20,899 bases of DNA, from the NCBI GenBank assembly GCA_009781325.1, contig WQYJ01000010.1, positions 1 through 20,899 on the forward strand. Reading direction: 5' to 3'. The DNA is from Propionibacteriaceae bacterium. Lineage in GTDB: Bacteria > Actinomycetota > Actinomycetes > Propionibacteriales > Propionibacteriaceae. Each line of letters begins with the position of its first letter. Position 1 is the stretch's first letter. Made by a program: the position numbers and the translations under genes. Positions 1-7,798 of this stretch are shown in pieces. The notes under the pieces were generated by a model that worked only from the letters and a program-made list of their open reading frames with translations, did no database searches and was not told the DNA's origin.

Positions 1-2
1 CC

Positions 3-1118
3 GAAGACTCATCCCCAGCACTTCCTGCCATCTTGGCGACACCATCAGCCGGTATCGTCAACTCTGCCCTGGTGATTGCCGAAGGCGGAACCATGGATGA
101 AACTGATGCAGCGGAGGCCTACCTCAATTCCACATCAGCCGGTTCCGGCCCGTACATCATCGAATCGATGGACATCGCGACCCAAGCCGTCTTGGTGAAG
201 AACCCCAAGTACAACGGCCCGCAGAAACCAACCTACGATAAGGTCATCCTTCGCAATGTCGAGCCAGCCACGCAGAAGATGAATGTCGAGCGCGGCGATG
301 CTCAGGTTGCCTTGGGCCTGTCCGGTGATCAGGTTGATTCCCTGGCAGAAGGTGTCTTGGTTGAATCCAACCCATCAGCCACAATGGTCTTCTTGTTCCT
401 CAACGCCAACCCTGCGATCAATCAGTTCACGGCCAAGCCACAGTGCGTGAAGGCTGTCAAAGCTGCTCTTGATTACGCAGCTCTTCTTGAGCTCTCAGGC
501 CGCGGTGCCTCCCAGGCAACAGGTGTGATCCCCACAGGATTCCTCGGTGCACTCCCGCAGAGCCAAGCGCTCAGTTTGGACCTGGAAAGCGCCAAGGCAG
601 ATGCTCTGGCATGCGGGATGGTTGGCCAAACGATCACCTTGTCCTTCCCCAATGACATCGATCCTGCTGGCACCTCGCTGACGAACCTCGCACAGCGTGT
701 TCAGCAGCAGCTCGCAGCAGCCGACATCACTGTAGAACTCGCACCTGCTCCGTTCTCTATCGAGATCGATGCGTATCGCGACGGCAAGTCCCAGATCGGT
801 CTGTGGTACTGGAATCCCGACTATATGGATCCCGCCAACTACCTTGCCTTCGGTCCCGGAATGACGGTCGGTCTGCGCGCCGGTTGGACGACTGCGGACA
901 ATCAGCCGATTGCAGATTTGGTCGCTAAGGCCTATGTCACCGGTGAACTGGGAGCACGCAAGGCGCTGTTCGAAGAATGGAATCAGCTGATGAATGCTGA
1001 ATCACCATTCATTCCGCTCATTCAGCCAGGCTCCAATGTTGCTCACCAACCCAGTGTGACCAACGTCTACTACAACCCAACCTGGTTAATCAATGTCGCT
1101 GCACTCGGGGCAGCCTAA
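3..1118 (+). CDS. Peptide-type ABC transporter substrate-binding protein, 5'-truncated
   Basis: This is the C-terminal 371 residues of an extracellular solute-binding protein of the SBP_bac_5 (DppA/OppA) family. The frame is open to the left edge, so the start, signal peptide and lipobox lie outside the window; the TTG at 33 is not a credible start. The family signature SGPYIIESMD is present near the beginning, and the late segment LWYWNPDYMDPANYLAFGPG is typical of the C-terminal lobe. Family members bind peptides, or sometimes nickel or other small solutes, outside the membrane and deliver them to a DppBC-type permease, which is encoded immediately downstream. The substrate cannot be told from sequence. 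The 3' end overlaps the next reading frame by 26 bases. I am sure of the family and unsure of the ligand. Confidence 0.9.
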   Translation, partial: EDSSPALPAILATPSAGIVNSALVIAEGGTMDETDAAEAYLNSTSAGSGPYIIESMDIATQAVLVKNPKYNGPQKPTYDKVILRNVEPATQKMNVERGDAQVALGLSGDQVDSLAEGVLVESNPSATMVFLFLNANPAINQFTAKPQCVKAVKAALDYAALLELSGRGASQATGVIPTGFLGALPQSQALSLDLESAKADALACGMVGQTITLSFPNDIDPAGTSLTNLAQRVQQQLAAADITVELAPAPFSIEIDAYRDGKSQIGLWYWNPDYMDPANYLAFGPGMTVGLRAGWTTADNQPIADLVAKAYVTGELGARKALFEEWNQLMNAESPFIPLIQPGSNVAHQPSVTNVYYNPTWLINVAALGAA

Positions 1119-2190
1119 TACTCATCAAGAACCGCCGCCCTCACCCTCGGGGCGGGGGCGGCGGTCCTACCTTGGGCTTCTGAGGTACTTAGGGCGGCGC
1201 CTGATCCTGACAGTGATCATGCTGATCGGCATCACCCTGGTGACCTTTACACTCACCAATCTCGTCCCCGGAGATCCTGTCGCTGCGGCTCTGGGACAAA
1301 GGGCAGCAGACGATCCAGCAATTGTCGAGAGATTCCGACAAGAATTTGGGCTCGACAAGCCTCTGCCCGAACAATACATCGCCTATCTTGGCCGGCTCAT
1401 CCACCTCGATCTTGGCATGTCCTGGCAAACCAGGCGTCCTGTAGCCCAAGACCTCGAACGGGCGATACCGGCGACCATGGAGATTGCCCTGACTGCGATA
1501 TCGATGTCGGTGATCATCGGTCTGCTTTTCGGAGCAATCGCTGCCCACAAAAGGGGCCGCATCACTGACCAGGTTCTGCGGCTGATCTCTCTGCTGGGAA
1601 TGTCGGTGCCAACCTTCTGGACAGCCATCCTGTCCTTCTACTTGTTCTACTACCGATTAGGCATCGCCCCAGGTTCAGGGCGCCTCACTCCGGGAACACC
1701 AGCCCCTCCGCGAGTGACAGGGATGTACACCCTTGACGCCCTCCTCGCCGGACGGTGGTCCACCTTCGTCGACGCTGCAGCTCACCTCGCCTTACCGTCA
1801 CTAGTCCTCACCCTGTTCACTGTGGGTCTGCTGACACGCTTCTCACGCATGTCCTTCCTCGAAGTCCTCGACAAGGACTTCATCCGCGCCGCCCACGCCA
1901 AAGGCCTGCCGAACCGGACAGTCTTCTTCCGTTACACCCTGCGAGCAGCAGCCATCCCGATTCTCACCCTGATCGGCCTTGCCTTCGGCTCACTGCTGTC
2001 AGGTACGGTCTTAGTCGAATCCATCTTCTCCTGGCCAGGACTGGGGTCCTACGCCTATCAGTCAGCATCCCGATTGGATCTGCTCGCAGTGATGGGAGTT
2101 GGACTCTTCGTCGGGGTCGTCTACCTGACGATCAACCTGGTGATCGACATCCTCTATGGGTTCATTGATCCGCGAGTGAAGGTGGGATGA
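1093..2190 (+). CDS. Peptide-type ABC transporter permease, DppB/OppB family
   Basis: 365-residue inner-membrane permease, one half of the translocation channel for the upstream binding protein. It has about six membrane segments, the first around residues 36-57, followed by the family motif NLVPGDPV (near 56-63). The EAA cytoplasmic loop that contacts the ATPase is at about 257-285 (DFIRAAHAKGLP). ATG 1093 is the only usual start upstream of the first membrane segment; the next in-frame GTG and ATG fall inside that segment. The start lies inside the end of the preceding gene and has no clear Shine-Dalgarno, so translation is probably coupled. Residues 11-25 are a Pro/Gly/Arg-rich extension encoded by a GC-rich inverted repeat. 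Its stop overlaps the next ATG. Family is certain; the exact N-terminus is less so. Confidence 0.92.
   Translation: MSLHSGQPNTHQEPPPSPSGRGRRSYLGLLRYLGRRLILTVIMLIGITLVTFTLTNLVPGDPVAAALGQRAADDPAIVERFRQEFGLDKPLPEQYIAYLGRLIHLDLGMSWQTRRPVAQDLERAIPATMEIALTAISMSVIIGLLFGAIAAHKRGRITDQVLRLISLLGMSVPTFWTAILSFYLFYYRLGIAPGSGRLTPGTPAPPRVTGMYTLDALLAGRWSTFVDAAAHLALPSLVLTLFTVGLLTRFSRMSFLEVLDKDFIRAAHAKGLPNRTVFFRYTLRAAAIPILTLIGLAFGSLLSGTVLVESIFSWPGLGSYAYQSASRLDLLAVMGVGLFVGVVYLTINLVIDILYGFIDPRVKVG
1131..1165 (+). other. Perfect 10-bp inverted repeat at the binding protein/permease junction
   Basis: Arms ACCGCCGCCC (1131-1140) and GGGCGGCGGT (1156-1165) are perfectly complementary around a 15-base loop. No T-run follows, so this does not look like an intrinsic terminator. 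It begins 12 bases after the binding-protein stop and lies inside the first codons of the permease frame. In other ABC importers, stem-loops at this position stabilise the binding-protein end of the mRNA; that role here is inferred. Confidence 0.6.
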
Positions 2191-3050
2191 TGGATATTCC
2201 TCGCCGCTCCTGGACTCGCCGCCTTTGGCGGAAGATTCCGCGCGAGATGCGCATGCCTGTGGGTGCCCTAGCCTTCTTCGTCGCCCTGGTCTGGGTGATC
2301 CTGTGCATCATCGGCCCCTCGATCGTCCCCTTCGATCCGCTCGCCCAGAACCTCCAACGTTTCCTGGAACCCAACTCGGTGAACTGGTTCGGCACTGACG
2401 AACTTGGCCGAGATCTCTACTCCCGAGTGATCGCCGGAGCACGTATCACCATCTCCCTAGCGCTGATGCTCGTCGTAGCCTCCATGCTCATCGGCTCGAT
2501 CATCGGCGTACTCGCTGGATTCTTCGGTCGCTGGGTAGACGAGGTCTTGATGCGCTTGACCGACATCGTCCTTGCCTTCCCCACAGTCATCCTTGCCATG
2601 GTGACCGCTGCAGCGCTCGGTGCCTCCCTGTTCAATGCTGTCCTGGCTGCTCTGATTGTCTCCTGGCCTCCGTACGCTCGAGTCGTACGATCCATGGTCC
2701 TATCGCTGCGCGAAGCCGACTTCGTCTCATCTGGGCGATTACTAGGCTTTTCTCCAATGAAATCTATGCGTCTGGACATCGTACCCAACGTCGCAGGACC
2801 AACACTGGTCATGGCCAGCCTCGACATCGGAAATGCCGCCTTGCTGCTCTCCGGGCTGTCATTCCTCGGCTTGGGAGCCAAACCGCCAACCCCAGAATGG
2901 GGATCGATGATCTCCGCAGCTTTGTCGAACTTCGACAAGTGGTGGCTCGGTTTGTTCCCAGGCTTGGCGATCTCCACCGTGGTCATCGCCTTCAACTTCA
3001 TCGGTGATGCTCTGCGTGATGCCTTCGATCCTGAGGCGGTACGGGTATGA
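2187..3050 (+). CDS. Peptide-type ABC transporter permease, DppC/OppC family
   Basis: 287-residue second permease of the importer. The N-terminal cytoplasmic segment is basic, a membrane helix lies near residues 25-50, and the OppC/DppC signature FGTDELGRDLYSRVIAGAR starts near residue 68. The EAA loop (EADFVSSGRLLGFSP, about 177-191) docks on the ATPases. The conserved tail GDALRDAFDPEAV is intact. ATG 2187 overlaps the upstream stop as ATGA, and a second ATG follows at once (2190). The 3' end overlaps the next ATPase gene in the same way, so these genes are translated as a coupled unit. Length and motifs are normal for the family. The substrate class is inferred from family and context only. 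Confidence 0.95.
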   Translation: MMDIPRRSWTRRLWRKIPREMRMPVGALAFFVALVWVILCIIGPSIVPFDPLAQNLQRFLEPNSVNWFGTDELGRDLYSRVIAGARITISLALMLVVASMLIGSIIGVLAGFFGRWVDEVLMRLTDIVLAFPTVILAMVTAAALGASLFNAVLAALIVSWPPYARVVRSMVLSLREADFVSSGRLLGFSPMKSMRLDIVPNVAGPTLVMASLDIGNAALLLSGLSFLGLGAKPPTPEWGSMISAALSNFDKWWLGLFPGLAISTVVIAFNFIGDALRDAFDPEAVRV

Positions 3051-3895
3051 GCGGCGAACTGAACATTAAGGATCTGAAGCTGGATATCAAGACCCACGAC
3101 GAGGTGACTCCGATCCTACGTGGAGTCAATCTTCGTGTGGAAGCTGGGACCGTCCAGGGTCTTGCCGGTGAATCCGGGTCGGGAAAGACCATGACTGGTC
3201 TGACCGTCATCGGATTGGAACCAGCAACCGCTGTTACGACTGGTGAGATCTGGCTGGGAGACACCGATCTTCTGACAATCACAGGGTCCAGTCTCAATGC
3301 CATCCGAGGCCAAAGAGTTGGGATGGTCTTCCAGGATCCCTCCACCTCACTGCATCCTCAATTGAGCATCGGCAGCCAACTCACCGATCACATGCGCTAC
3401 CACCTGAAAATCTCCAAAGCCCAGGCCCGCGAGAAGGCCATCGCGGCCCTCGACCGTGTCGGTATCACCGGTGGAAGTTCTGCCCTGTCACGCTACCCCC
3501 ATGAGTATTCCGGCGGGCAGCGCCAGCGCATCGCCATCGCGATCGCCCTAGCCTGTGATCCCGAGTTGGTCATCATGGATGAGCCCACTACCGCCCTCGA
3601 TGTCACTGTCCAAGCAGGAGTCCTAGCACTGGTACGCGACCTAGTCGACTCACTGGGACTGACCGTACTTTTTATCACCCATGACCTGGGAGTGATGTCA
3701 GCCATCGCCGACCGGGTTGCGGTCATGCGCCGCGGTGCGGTGGTTGAAGAGGGCAGTTGTGAGCAGATCTTCACCGATCCGCAGCATGACTACACCCGTT
3801 CTCTACTGTCCTCACTGCCCGGCTCCGCTACAGGGCCGCGTACTCGTGATGATCTGGCTCACCTTGCAGAAATCGGTGCAGGAGGTGAGTCATGA
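3047..3895 (+). CDS. Peptide-type ABC transporter ATPase, DppD/OppD family
   Basis: 282-residue cytoplasmic ATPase that powers the importer together with the next gene product. All catalytic motifs are intact: Walker A GESGSGKT (41-48), Q-loop glutamine at 96 in VFQDPSTSLHPQ, signature YSGGQRQR (154-161), Walker B LVIMDEP (174-180) and switch histidine 212. The protein is somewhat shorter than the usual 320-330 residues of DppD/OppD because the C-terminal oligopeptide-transporter domain is abbreviated: it ends about 35 residues after the TDPQHDYTRSLL motif. The start ATG overlaps the upstream stop (ATGA) and the stop overlaps the next start likewise. The function as an energy-coupling subunit is secure. 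Confidence 0.95.
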   Translation: MSGELNIKDLKLDIKTHDEVTPILRGVNLRVEAGTVQGLAGESGSGKTMTGLTVIGLEPATAVTTGEIWLGDTDLLTITGSSLNAIRGQRVGMVFQDPSTSLHPQLSIGSQLTDHMRYHLKISKAQAREKAIAALDRVGITGGSSALSRYPHEYSGGQRQRIAIAIALACDPELVIMDEPTTALDVTVQAGVLALVRDLVDSLGLTVLFITHDLGVMSAIADRVAVMRRGAVVEEGSCEQIFTDPQHDYTRSLLSSLPGSATGPRTRDDLAHLAEIGAGGES

Positions 3896-4737
3896 GCGAA
3901 CCGGTGCTCTCTGTTCATGATGTCGTCGTCGATTATCCTGGCCGCCCGCCGACCAGAGCAGTCGATGGCGTCTCCTTCGACATCCACACCGGTGAGGTTG
4001 TTGGGCTGGTGGGGGAGTCCGGGTGCGGCAAATCCACCATGGCGCGGGTACTGACCGGGTTGCTCAAGCCCAATGCGGGCACAGTGATTTACCGCGGTGA
4101 GGAACTCAGACCGCTCGGCCTAGGCGGGCGAGCCCCCGACTCCACTGGTGTTCAGATGGTCTTCCAAGACCCAGGCTCCTCGCTCAATCCACGGCGCAGA
4201 ATCGGTTCACAGATTCAAGACGGACTCGATGCTGCCAAGAGAAGACTCGGAGCTACCGATGCCAAGGACCGCCCACAGACACCACAAGAGTGGCTGGAGC
4301 GCATCGGCATGGACCCCGAAGACGCACAACGCTACCCGCGTAGTTTCTCGGGCGGACAGCGCCAGCGCATCGCCACAGCACGAGCCCTGGCAGCCGCACC
4401 CGATGTACTGATCGGTGATGAGCCCATCTCATCGTTGGATGCCTCCACTCAAGCCCTCATTGCGTACGTGATGTCCACTCTGACCATTGCCCAAGGCGCA
4501 GGGATGCTCTTCATCTCTCACGACCTGGCTGTCGTACGCCTGATCGCAGACCGTCTTCTTGTGATGTACAAGGGCCGGATCGTCGAGCGCGGACCAGCGC
4601 AGAAGATTTGGGCAGATCCCCAGCATCCCTACACCAAAGCCCTGCTCGGTGCGATACCCCTTCCCGACGGCGCTCAGCGCATGCCCACGGTGACCCCGCC
4701 TGGGACTTCCTACCCTCTGGACGAGATCGTACGTTAA
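3892..4737 (+). CDS. Peptide-type ABC transporter ATPase, DppF/OppF family
   Basis: 281-residue partner ATPase of the importer. Walker A is GESGCGKST (41-49), the Q-loop glutamine is at 92 (MVFQDPGSSLNP), the signature FSGGQRQR is at 152-159, Walker B VLIGDEP at 171-177 and the switch histidine at 210. The C-terminal motif ADPQHPYTKALLGAIP is characteristic of DppF/OppF. The paired motifs with the preceding ATPase imply a heterodimeric nucleotide-binding unit. It is the last gene of the operon. Its stop TAA overlaps the stop of the convergent protease gene in a TTAA tetranucleotide, leaving no room for a dedicated terminator between them. No oddities in the catalytic residues. Confidence 0.95.
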   Translation: MSEPVLSVHDVVVDYPGRPPTRAVDGVSFDIHTGEVVGLVGESGCGKSTMARVLTGLLKPNAGTVIYRGEELRPLGLGGRAPDSTGVQMVFQDPGSSLNPRRRIGSQIQDGLDAAKRRLGATDAKDRPQTPQEWLERIGMDPEDAQRYPRSFSGGQRQRIATARALAAAPDVLIGDEPISSLDASTQALIAYVMSTLTIAQGAGMLFISHDLAVVRLIADRLLVMYKGRIVERGPAQKIWADPQHPYTKALLGAIPLPDGAQRMPTVTPPGTSYPLDEIVR

Positions 4738-5921
4738 GTGGTCTGTAACCCGCCGAGTTGTGCGGGCGGTGGAACAGGCGCCACCATGGGGGCCGACAAA
4801 TACGAGGGTCCGAGGAAAGCCTCACGAGCCATGCGCATCAAGAGCATCAGCACTTGGCGATGGGCTTCAAAGTCTGCGGGGCGTACCAGCCCATCATTAG
4901 CACGGTCATGGAGCATCGTTAGTTCTGTGCAGGCCTGCTGATAGTCGCGCATGGCATTAAATCCAGTCTTGCCGCGATTCGCTTTCGCCCAGTCCCGCGC
5001 ATGCTTCCTATGCTCCAGGGTCGAAAGCATGGCCCGATCACCTTCAGTAACCAATCCAGTGGGAATGTAAGCCTCCATGCAGTCATGGATTCTTGCGATA
5101 GTACGGAGACGATCAACACGCACAGCGATCAATATCCCGACCATGACTCCGACGATGATGACAAAGGCAATTCCCAACCCGAGGTATCCAAAGAAGGCCA
5201 GCCCATTCCAGAGGCCATGAAGGAGGAAGGCCACCAGGAGTCCGCCGATGACATAGAGGAAGCGCACCCCAGCGCTGCGCTTGCGGATGGCCAGAGCAAG
5301 TGCGATGCCGGTCATTGACGTGAAGACAGGGTGGCAGAAAGGCGACATTATCCCGCGCAGAATGAAGGTGAAGATGAGAGAACCTGGTCCGTCATAACCA
5401 AAAATGATGTAATACTCGATGTTCTCGGCGGCGGCAAATCCCAGCGCAACCGTACAAGCGTAGACCACACCATCAGTGATGCCGTTGATCTCATGGCGTC
5501 TGAACCAGAATAATCCGAGCAGTACGAGGGCCTTCATCGATTCCTCAACGATCGGAGCTGCGATGGCAACCTCGGCGAATTCAGTGTCGTACATCCACGG
5601 CTGCATGACAAGTCCCCCCAAGGACTCGAAGATGAGGCTCAGGATGACCGAGGCACCTGCACCCCAGAGGAATGTCGTCACTAGAAGATGCACCGGTTCA
5701 GGCTCCAAACGGTCGATTGCCATGACTCCGGCCATCATCGGTACGAGGGTAACCAGTGACAACACTGCGGCGATGTAGAAGAGCCCTCCTCCCAAAAGCA
5801 GTAGGAATATGAGGAATACAGCGAGGCAAAGAGATGAGACCCCAATCGTGATGATTGCGCCCGCTGGTACTCCGCGTCGTCGCTGCCCGGATAGAATCGT
5901 CTGTGGATCAAGGATGGTCAC
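4734..5921 (-). CDS. PrsW family intramembrane metalloprotease
   Basis: 395-residue polytopic membrane protein of the PrsW/YpdC family (M82-like, in the wider CPBP group). In Bacillus subtilis PrsW carries out site-1 cleavage of the anti-sigma factor RsiW; the substrate here is unknown and no anti-sigma gene is in the window. Visible hallmarks: DRLEPEP (70-76), EExxK as EESMK (126-130), ENIEYY (166-171), histidine 197 in CHPVFTSMTG and HGLWN (235-239), which together form the presumed metal site within about eight membrane helices. After the last helix (about residue 268) comes a soluble tail of about 125 residues, predicted cytoplasmic, of no recognised fold. GTG 5921 is chosen because an in-frame stop lies two codons upstream. 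No Shine-Dalgarno is seen, and a TANNNT hexamer sits six bases before the start. Confidence 0.9.
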   Translation of the reverse strand: MTILDPQTILSGQRRRGVPAGAIITIGVSSLCLAVFLIFLLLLGGGLFYIAAVLSLVTLVPMMAGVMAIDRLEPEPVHLLVTTFLWGAGASVILSLIFESLGGLVMQPWMYDTEFAEVAIAAPIVEESMKALVLLGLFWFRRHEINGITDGVVYACTVALGFAAAENIEYYIIFGYDGPGSLIFTFILRGIMSPFCHPVFTSMTGIALALAIRKRSAGVRFLYVIGGLLVAFLLHGLWNGLAFFGYLGLGIAFVIIVGVMVGILIAVRVDRLRTIARIHDCMEAYIPTGLVTEGDRAMLSTLEHRKHARDWAKANRGKTGFNAMRDYQQACTELTMLHDRANDGLVRPADFEAHRQVLMLLMRMAREAFLGPSYLSAPMVAPVPPPAQLGGLQTT

Positions 5922-5927
5922 ATGCTA

Positions 5928-5933
5928 ATGGTA
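5928..5933 (-). promoter_or_regulatory. Candidate -10 box for a leaderless protease mRNA
   Basis: On the minus strand TACCAT is followed by six bases (TAGCAT) and then the GTG start of the protease gene. This fits the TANNNT -10 consensus with transcription starting at the first codon. No -35 hexamer is evident, which is common in actinobacterial leaderless promoters. It overlaps the left half of the dyad at 5930-5964. Confidence 0.45.
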
Positions 5934-5964
5934 CGCGACCTTGTTGAGGATAAGGGTGCGTACC
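5930..5964. promoter_or_regulatory. Operator-like dyad between divergent protease and MFS genes
   Basis: GGTACGCGACCT (5930-5941) and AGGGTGCGTACC (5953-5964) are inverted copies matching at 10 of 12 positions around an 11-base spacer. The outer seven bases of each arm match perfectly. A smaller inverted repeat (CGCTT/AAGCG, 5964-5977) adjoins it. Position in the divergent intergenic region, overlapping the protease -10 candidate, suggests a repressor site; the regulator is not known. Confidence 0.4.
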
Positions 5965-6014
5965 GCTTTGCGAAGCGTGGATGGACCTGAGGTTTTCAAT
6001 CCGTGAGGAGAGAC

Positions 6015-7223
6015 ATGACGCTGGATCAAGTTCCGCAGGAGCGCAAGCCGCGCTCGGGGATGATCAACGTCGTCTTCCTAGGGTTGGTGAGTTTCTTCAC
6101 CGACCTGTCGACCGAGATGGTCTATCCACTGATTCCACTGTTTCTGATTGCCACTCTGGGTGCGACTCCGGCGCTGGTGGGTGTCATCGAAGGAATCGCA
6201 GAGTCGGTTGCCAGCCTGCTGAAGGTTTTCAGCGGATACCTCTCGGACCGATTCCAGAAGAAGAAGGGGATGGCTTTCTGGGGGTACGCAGCGGGAGTTG
6301 TCTACAAGATTGTGCTGCTGGTGGCTGGCTCCTGGATGGGAATCCTCTCAGCCCGAGTGATCGACCGGATCGGTAAGGGAGTTCGTACGGCACCTCGTGA
6401 TGTGCTGGTCGCCGAGAGCGCCGACAAGGAAACGATGGGTAAGGCCTTCGGTTTACACAAGGCCTTGGATATGTCTGGCGCGGCTTTGGGAATCCTAGTC
6501 ACCTTCTTCCTTCTGCGAGGGATGCACGAAGGCTACGACTACAAACGCATCTTCGCATTGTCGATGATCCCTGGAATCCTGGGGCTATGCATGTTCGCCT
6601 TCATCCGCCAGACCAAGAACCCAGCCCCGGCTAAGCGTGAACCCTTCTGGAAGAATGCCCGCTCCCTGGATTTCCAGCTCAAACTCTATTTGGGTGTCAT
6701 CTTTCTGTTCACCCTCGGTAACTCCTCGAATGCATTCCTTCTTATCAAGGCGAAATCTGTCGGGTTCGATGACATCAACGTGATCCTGTTGTACTTCCTG
6801 TTCTCGGCAGTGGCATCGGTCCTGGCGATGCCAGCGGGCCAACTCTCCGACAAGATCGGGCGAAAAAACCTGCTCGTACCGGGGTATCTGATGTTCTCAG
6901 TGTGCTACTTAGGCTTCGCGTACGCACCCACCCAGGCAATGATGGCGGTCACCTTCATCCTCTACGGTGTCTATACCGCCATGATCACCGGAGTAGAACG
7001 AGCTTATGTAGCCGAGATCGCCCCACCCGAACTCAAAGGTACGATGCTAGGCCTCCAGTCCACCATCGCTGGAATAGCCCTCCTACCAGCCAGCATCATC
7101 GCTGGCTTGTTGTGGGACAACTTCGGCTCATCGGTCCCCTTCCTCTTCGGAGCAGCAACCTCGGCCGCAGCCGCCATCATCCTCATCCTCTTCATGCCCA
7201 GCCGCAAACCGGCCACCTCCTAA
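6015..7223 (+). CDS. MFS transporter, major facilitator superfamily
   Basis: 402-residue membrane transporter with the usual two six-helix halves. The first helix carries FFTDLSTEMVYPLIPLFL (about 27-44), a hallmark of one family of uncharacterised bacterial MFS proteins. Motif A-like loops are GYLSDRFQKKK (about 74-84) and GQLSDKIGRKN in the second half, and RVIDRIGKGVRTAPRD follows helix 4. The substrate is unknown; drug or metabolite efflux is possible. ATG 6015 is preferred over the in-frame GTG at 6003 because GAGGAG at 6005-6010, which overlaps that GTG, is a good ribosome binding site for the ATG. It is divergent from the protease gene and no convincing promoter hexamers were seen. No terminator is obvious immediately downstream unless the repeat hairpin at 7349-7384 acts as one. 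Confidence 0.9.
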   Translation: MTLDQVPQERKPRSGMINVVFLGLVSFFTDLSTEMVYPLIPLFLIATLGATPALVGVIEGIAESVASLLKVFSGYLSDRFQKKKGMAFWGYAAGVVYKIVLLVAGSWMGILSARVIDRIGKGVRTAPRDVLVAESADKETMGKAFGLHKALDMSGAALGILVTFFLLRGMHEGYDYKRIFALSMIPGILGLCMFAFIRQTKNPAPAKREPFWKNARSLDFQLKLYLGVIFLFTLGNSSNAFLLIKAKSVGFDDINVILLYFLFSAVASVLAMPAGQLSDKIGRKNLLVPGYLMFSVCYLGFAYAPTQAMMAVTFILYGVYTAMITGVERAYVAEIAPPELKGTMLGLQSTIAGIALLPASIIAGLLWDNFGSSVPFLFGAATSAAAAIILILFMPSRKPATS

Positions 7224-7280
7224 GTCCCTGGTGTCACAGTCACCCATACCGGCCCGCCCCCACTCATCACAATCATCCTC

Positions 7281-7386
7281 TCTCCTGCGGTGGGTTTTGT
7301 TCCTAACCTCGCCCGTGTGGTGGGTTTTGTTCCTAAGCTCTCCCTTGTGGTGGGTTTTGTCGTGTTTTTTTGACAGAACCCACCGC
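7281..7386 (+). repeat. Three tandem 30-bp units plus inverted copy of the core
   Basis: The core GGTGGGTTTTGT recurs at 7289-7300, 7319-7330 and 7349-7360 with an exact 30-base period. The between-core segments (TCCTAACCTCGCCCGTGT and TCCTAAGCTCTCCCTTGT) are also similar. An inverted copy, ACAGAACCCACC, lies at 7373-7384. The third unit and the inverted copy form a 13-bp stem (7349-7361 with 7372-7384, one G-U pair) around a T-rich 10-base loop. The first unit pairs with the same arm over 14 bases including the outer GC (7287-7300 with 7373-7386). The rest of the 7224-7576 gap holds no gene that I can support, only the promoter at 7487-7515. Confidence 0.75.
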
Positions 7387-7486
7387 TGGATTGAGGATCA
7401 CTCTGGGGGGTTGGGGACTTAGGGTAGATAGTTCGACGCGGTTTGGAGGGCTGCAGTGAGTCCGGTGCAGTCAACAGGGAGACGAT

Positions 7487-7515
7487 TTGGGGGATTTGGG
7501 CCGGTAGCGTACAAT
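7487..7515 (+). promoter_or_regulatory. Candidate promoter for the infA-rplQ cluster
   Basis: TTGGGG (7487-7492), a 17-base spacer and TACAAT (7510-7515) make a reasonable housekeeping-type promoter. It predicts a transcript starting near 7522, about 55 bases before infA. A second possible -10, TATGCT (7531-7536), has no matching -35. Confidence 0.45.
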
Positions 7516-7576
7516 AATCCCTTGGTCGACTATGCTCTGACGAGCGTGGACGGCTCGACCAATCTTGAAAGGGTGT

Positions 7577-7798
7577 ATGGCAAAGAAAGAGGGAGCCCTC
7601 GAACTGGAGGGAACCGTTGTGGAAGCACTTCCCAACGCGATGTTTCGCGTTGAGCTGACCAACGGCCACAAAGTCCTCGCAACGATTTCGGGAAAGATGC
7701 GGCAGCATTACATTAGGATTCTGCCCTCCGACCGCGTCATCGTTGAACTCTCGCCGTACGACCTCACTCGCGGTCGTATCGTCTACCGACACAAGTAG
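7577..7798 (+). CDS. infA: Translation initiation factor IF-1
   Basis: 73 residues, exactly the usual length of IF-1, an OB-fold protein that binds the A site of the 30S subunit and assists IF-2 and IF-3. The sequence begins MAKKEGALELEGTVVEALPN and contains the conserved GKMRQHYIRILPSDRV and the tail SPYDLTRGRIVYRHK. ATG 7577 is chosen over the in-frame TTG at 7565 because it gives the canonical N-terminus; GAAAGGG at 7567-7573 is the ribosome binding site. It heads the ribosomal alpha-operon cluster, as is usual in actinobacteria, and is separated from the upstream transporter gene by a repeat-bearing gap. Identification is certain. Confidence 0.98.
   Translation: MAKKEGALELEGTVVEALPNAMFRVELTNGHKVLATISGKMRQHYIRILPSDRVIVELSPYDLTRGRIVYRHK

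Noticed and set aside
2417..3097. Minus-strand 226-codon frame opposite the second permease
   Set aside because: The plus-strand permease is unambiguous and translationally coupled on both sides; the reverse frame is Met/Arg/Ser-rich shadow.
4741..4775. Hairpin CCGCC/GGCGG as a terminator for the peptide operon
   Set aside because: The stem is only five bases, has no T-run and lies inside the protease coding region.
6003..6014. GTG 6003 as start of the MFS gene
   Set aside because: The GTG is overlapped by the GAGGAG ribosome binding site that serves ATG 6015.
7281..7370. 30-bp repeats as a CRISPR array
   Set aside because: The units are directly adjacent and similar throughout, with no unique spacers and no cas genes.
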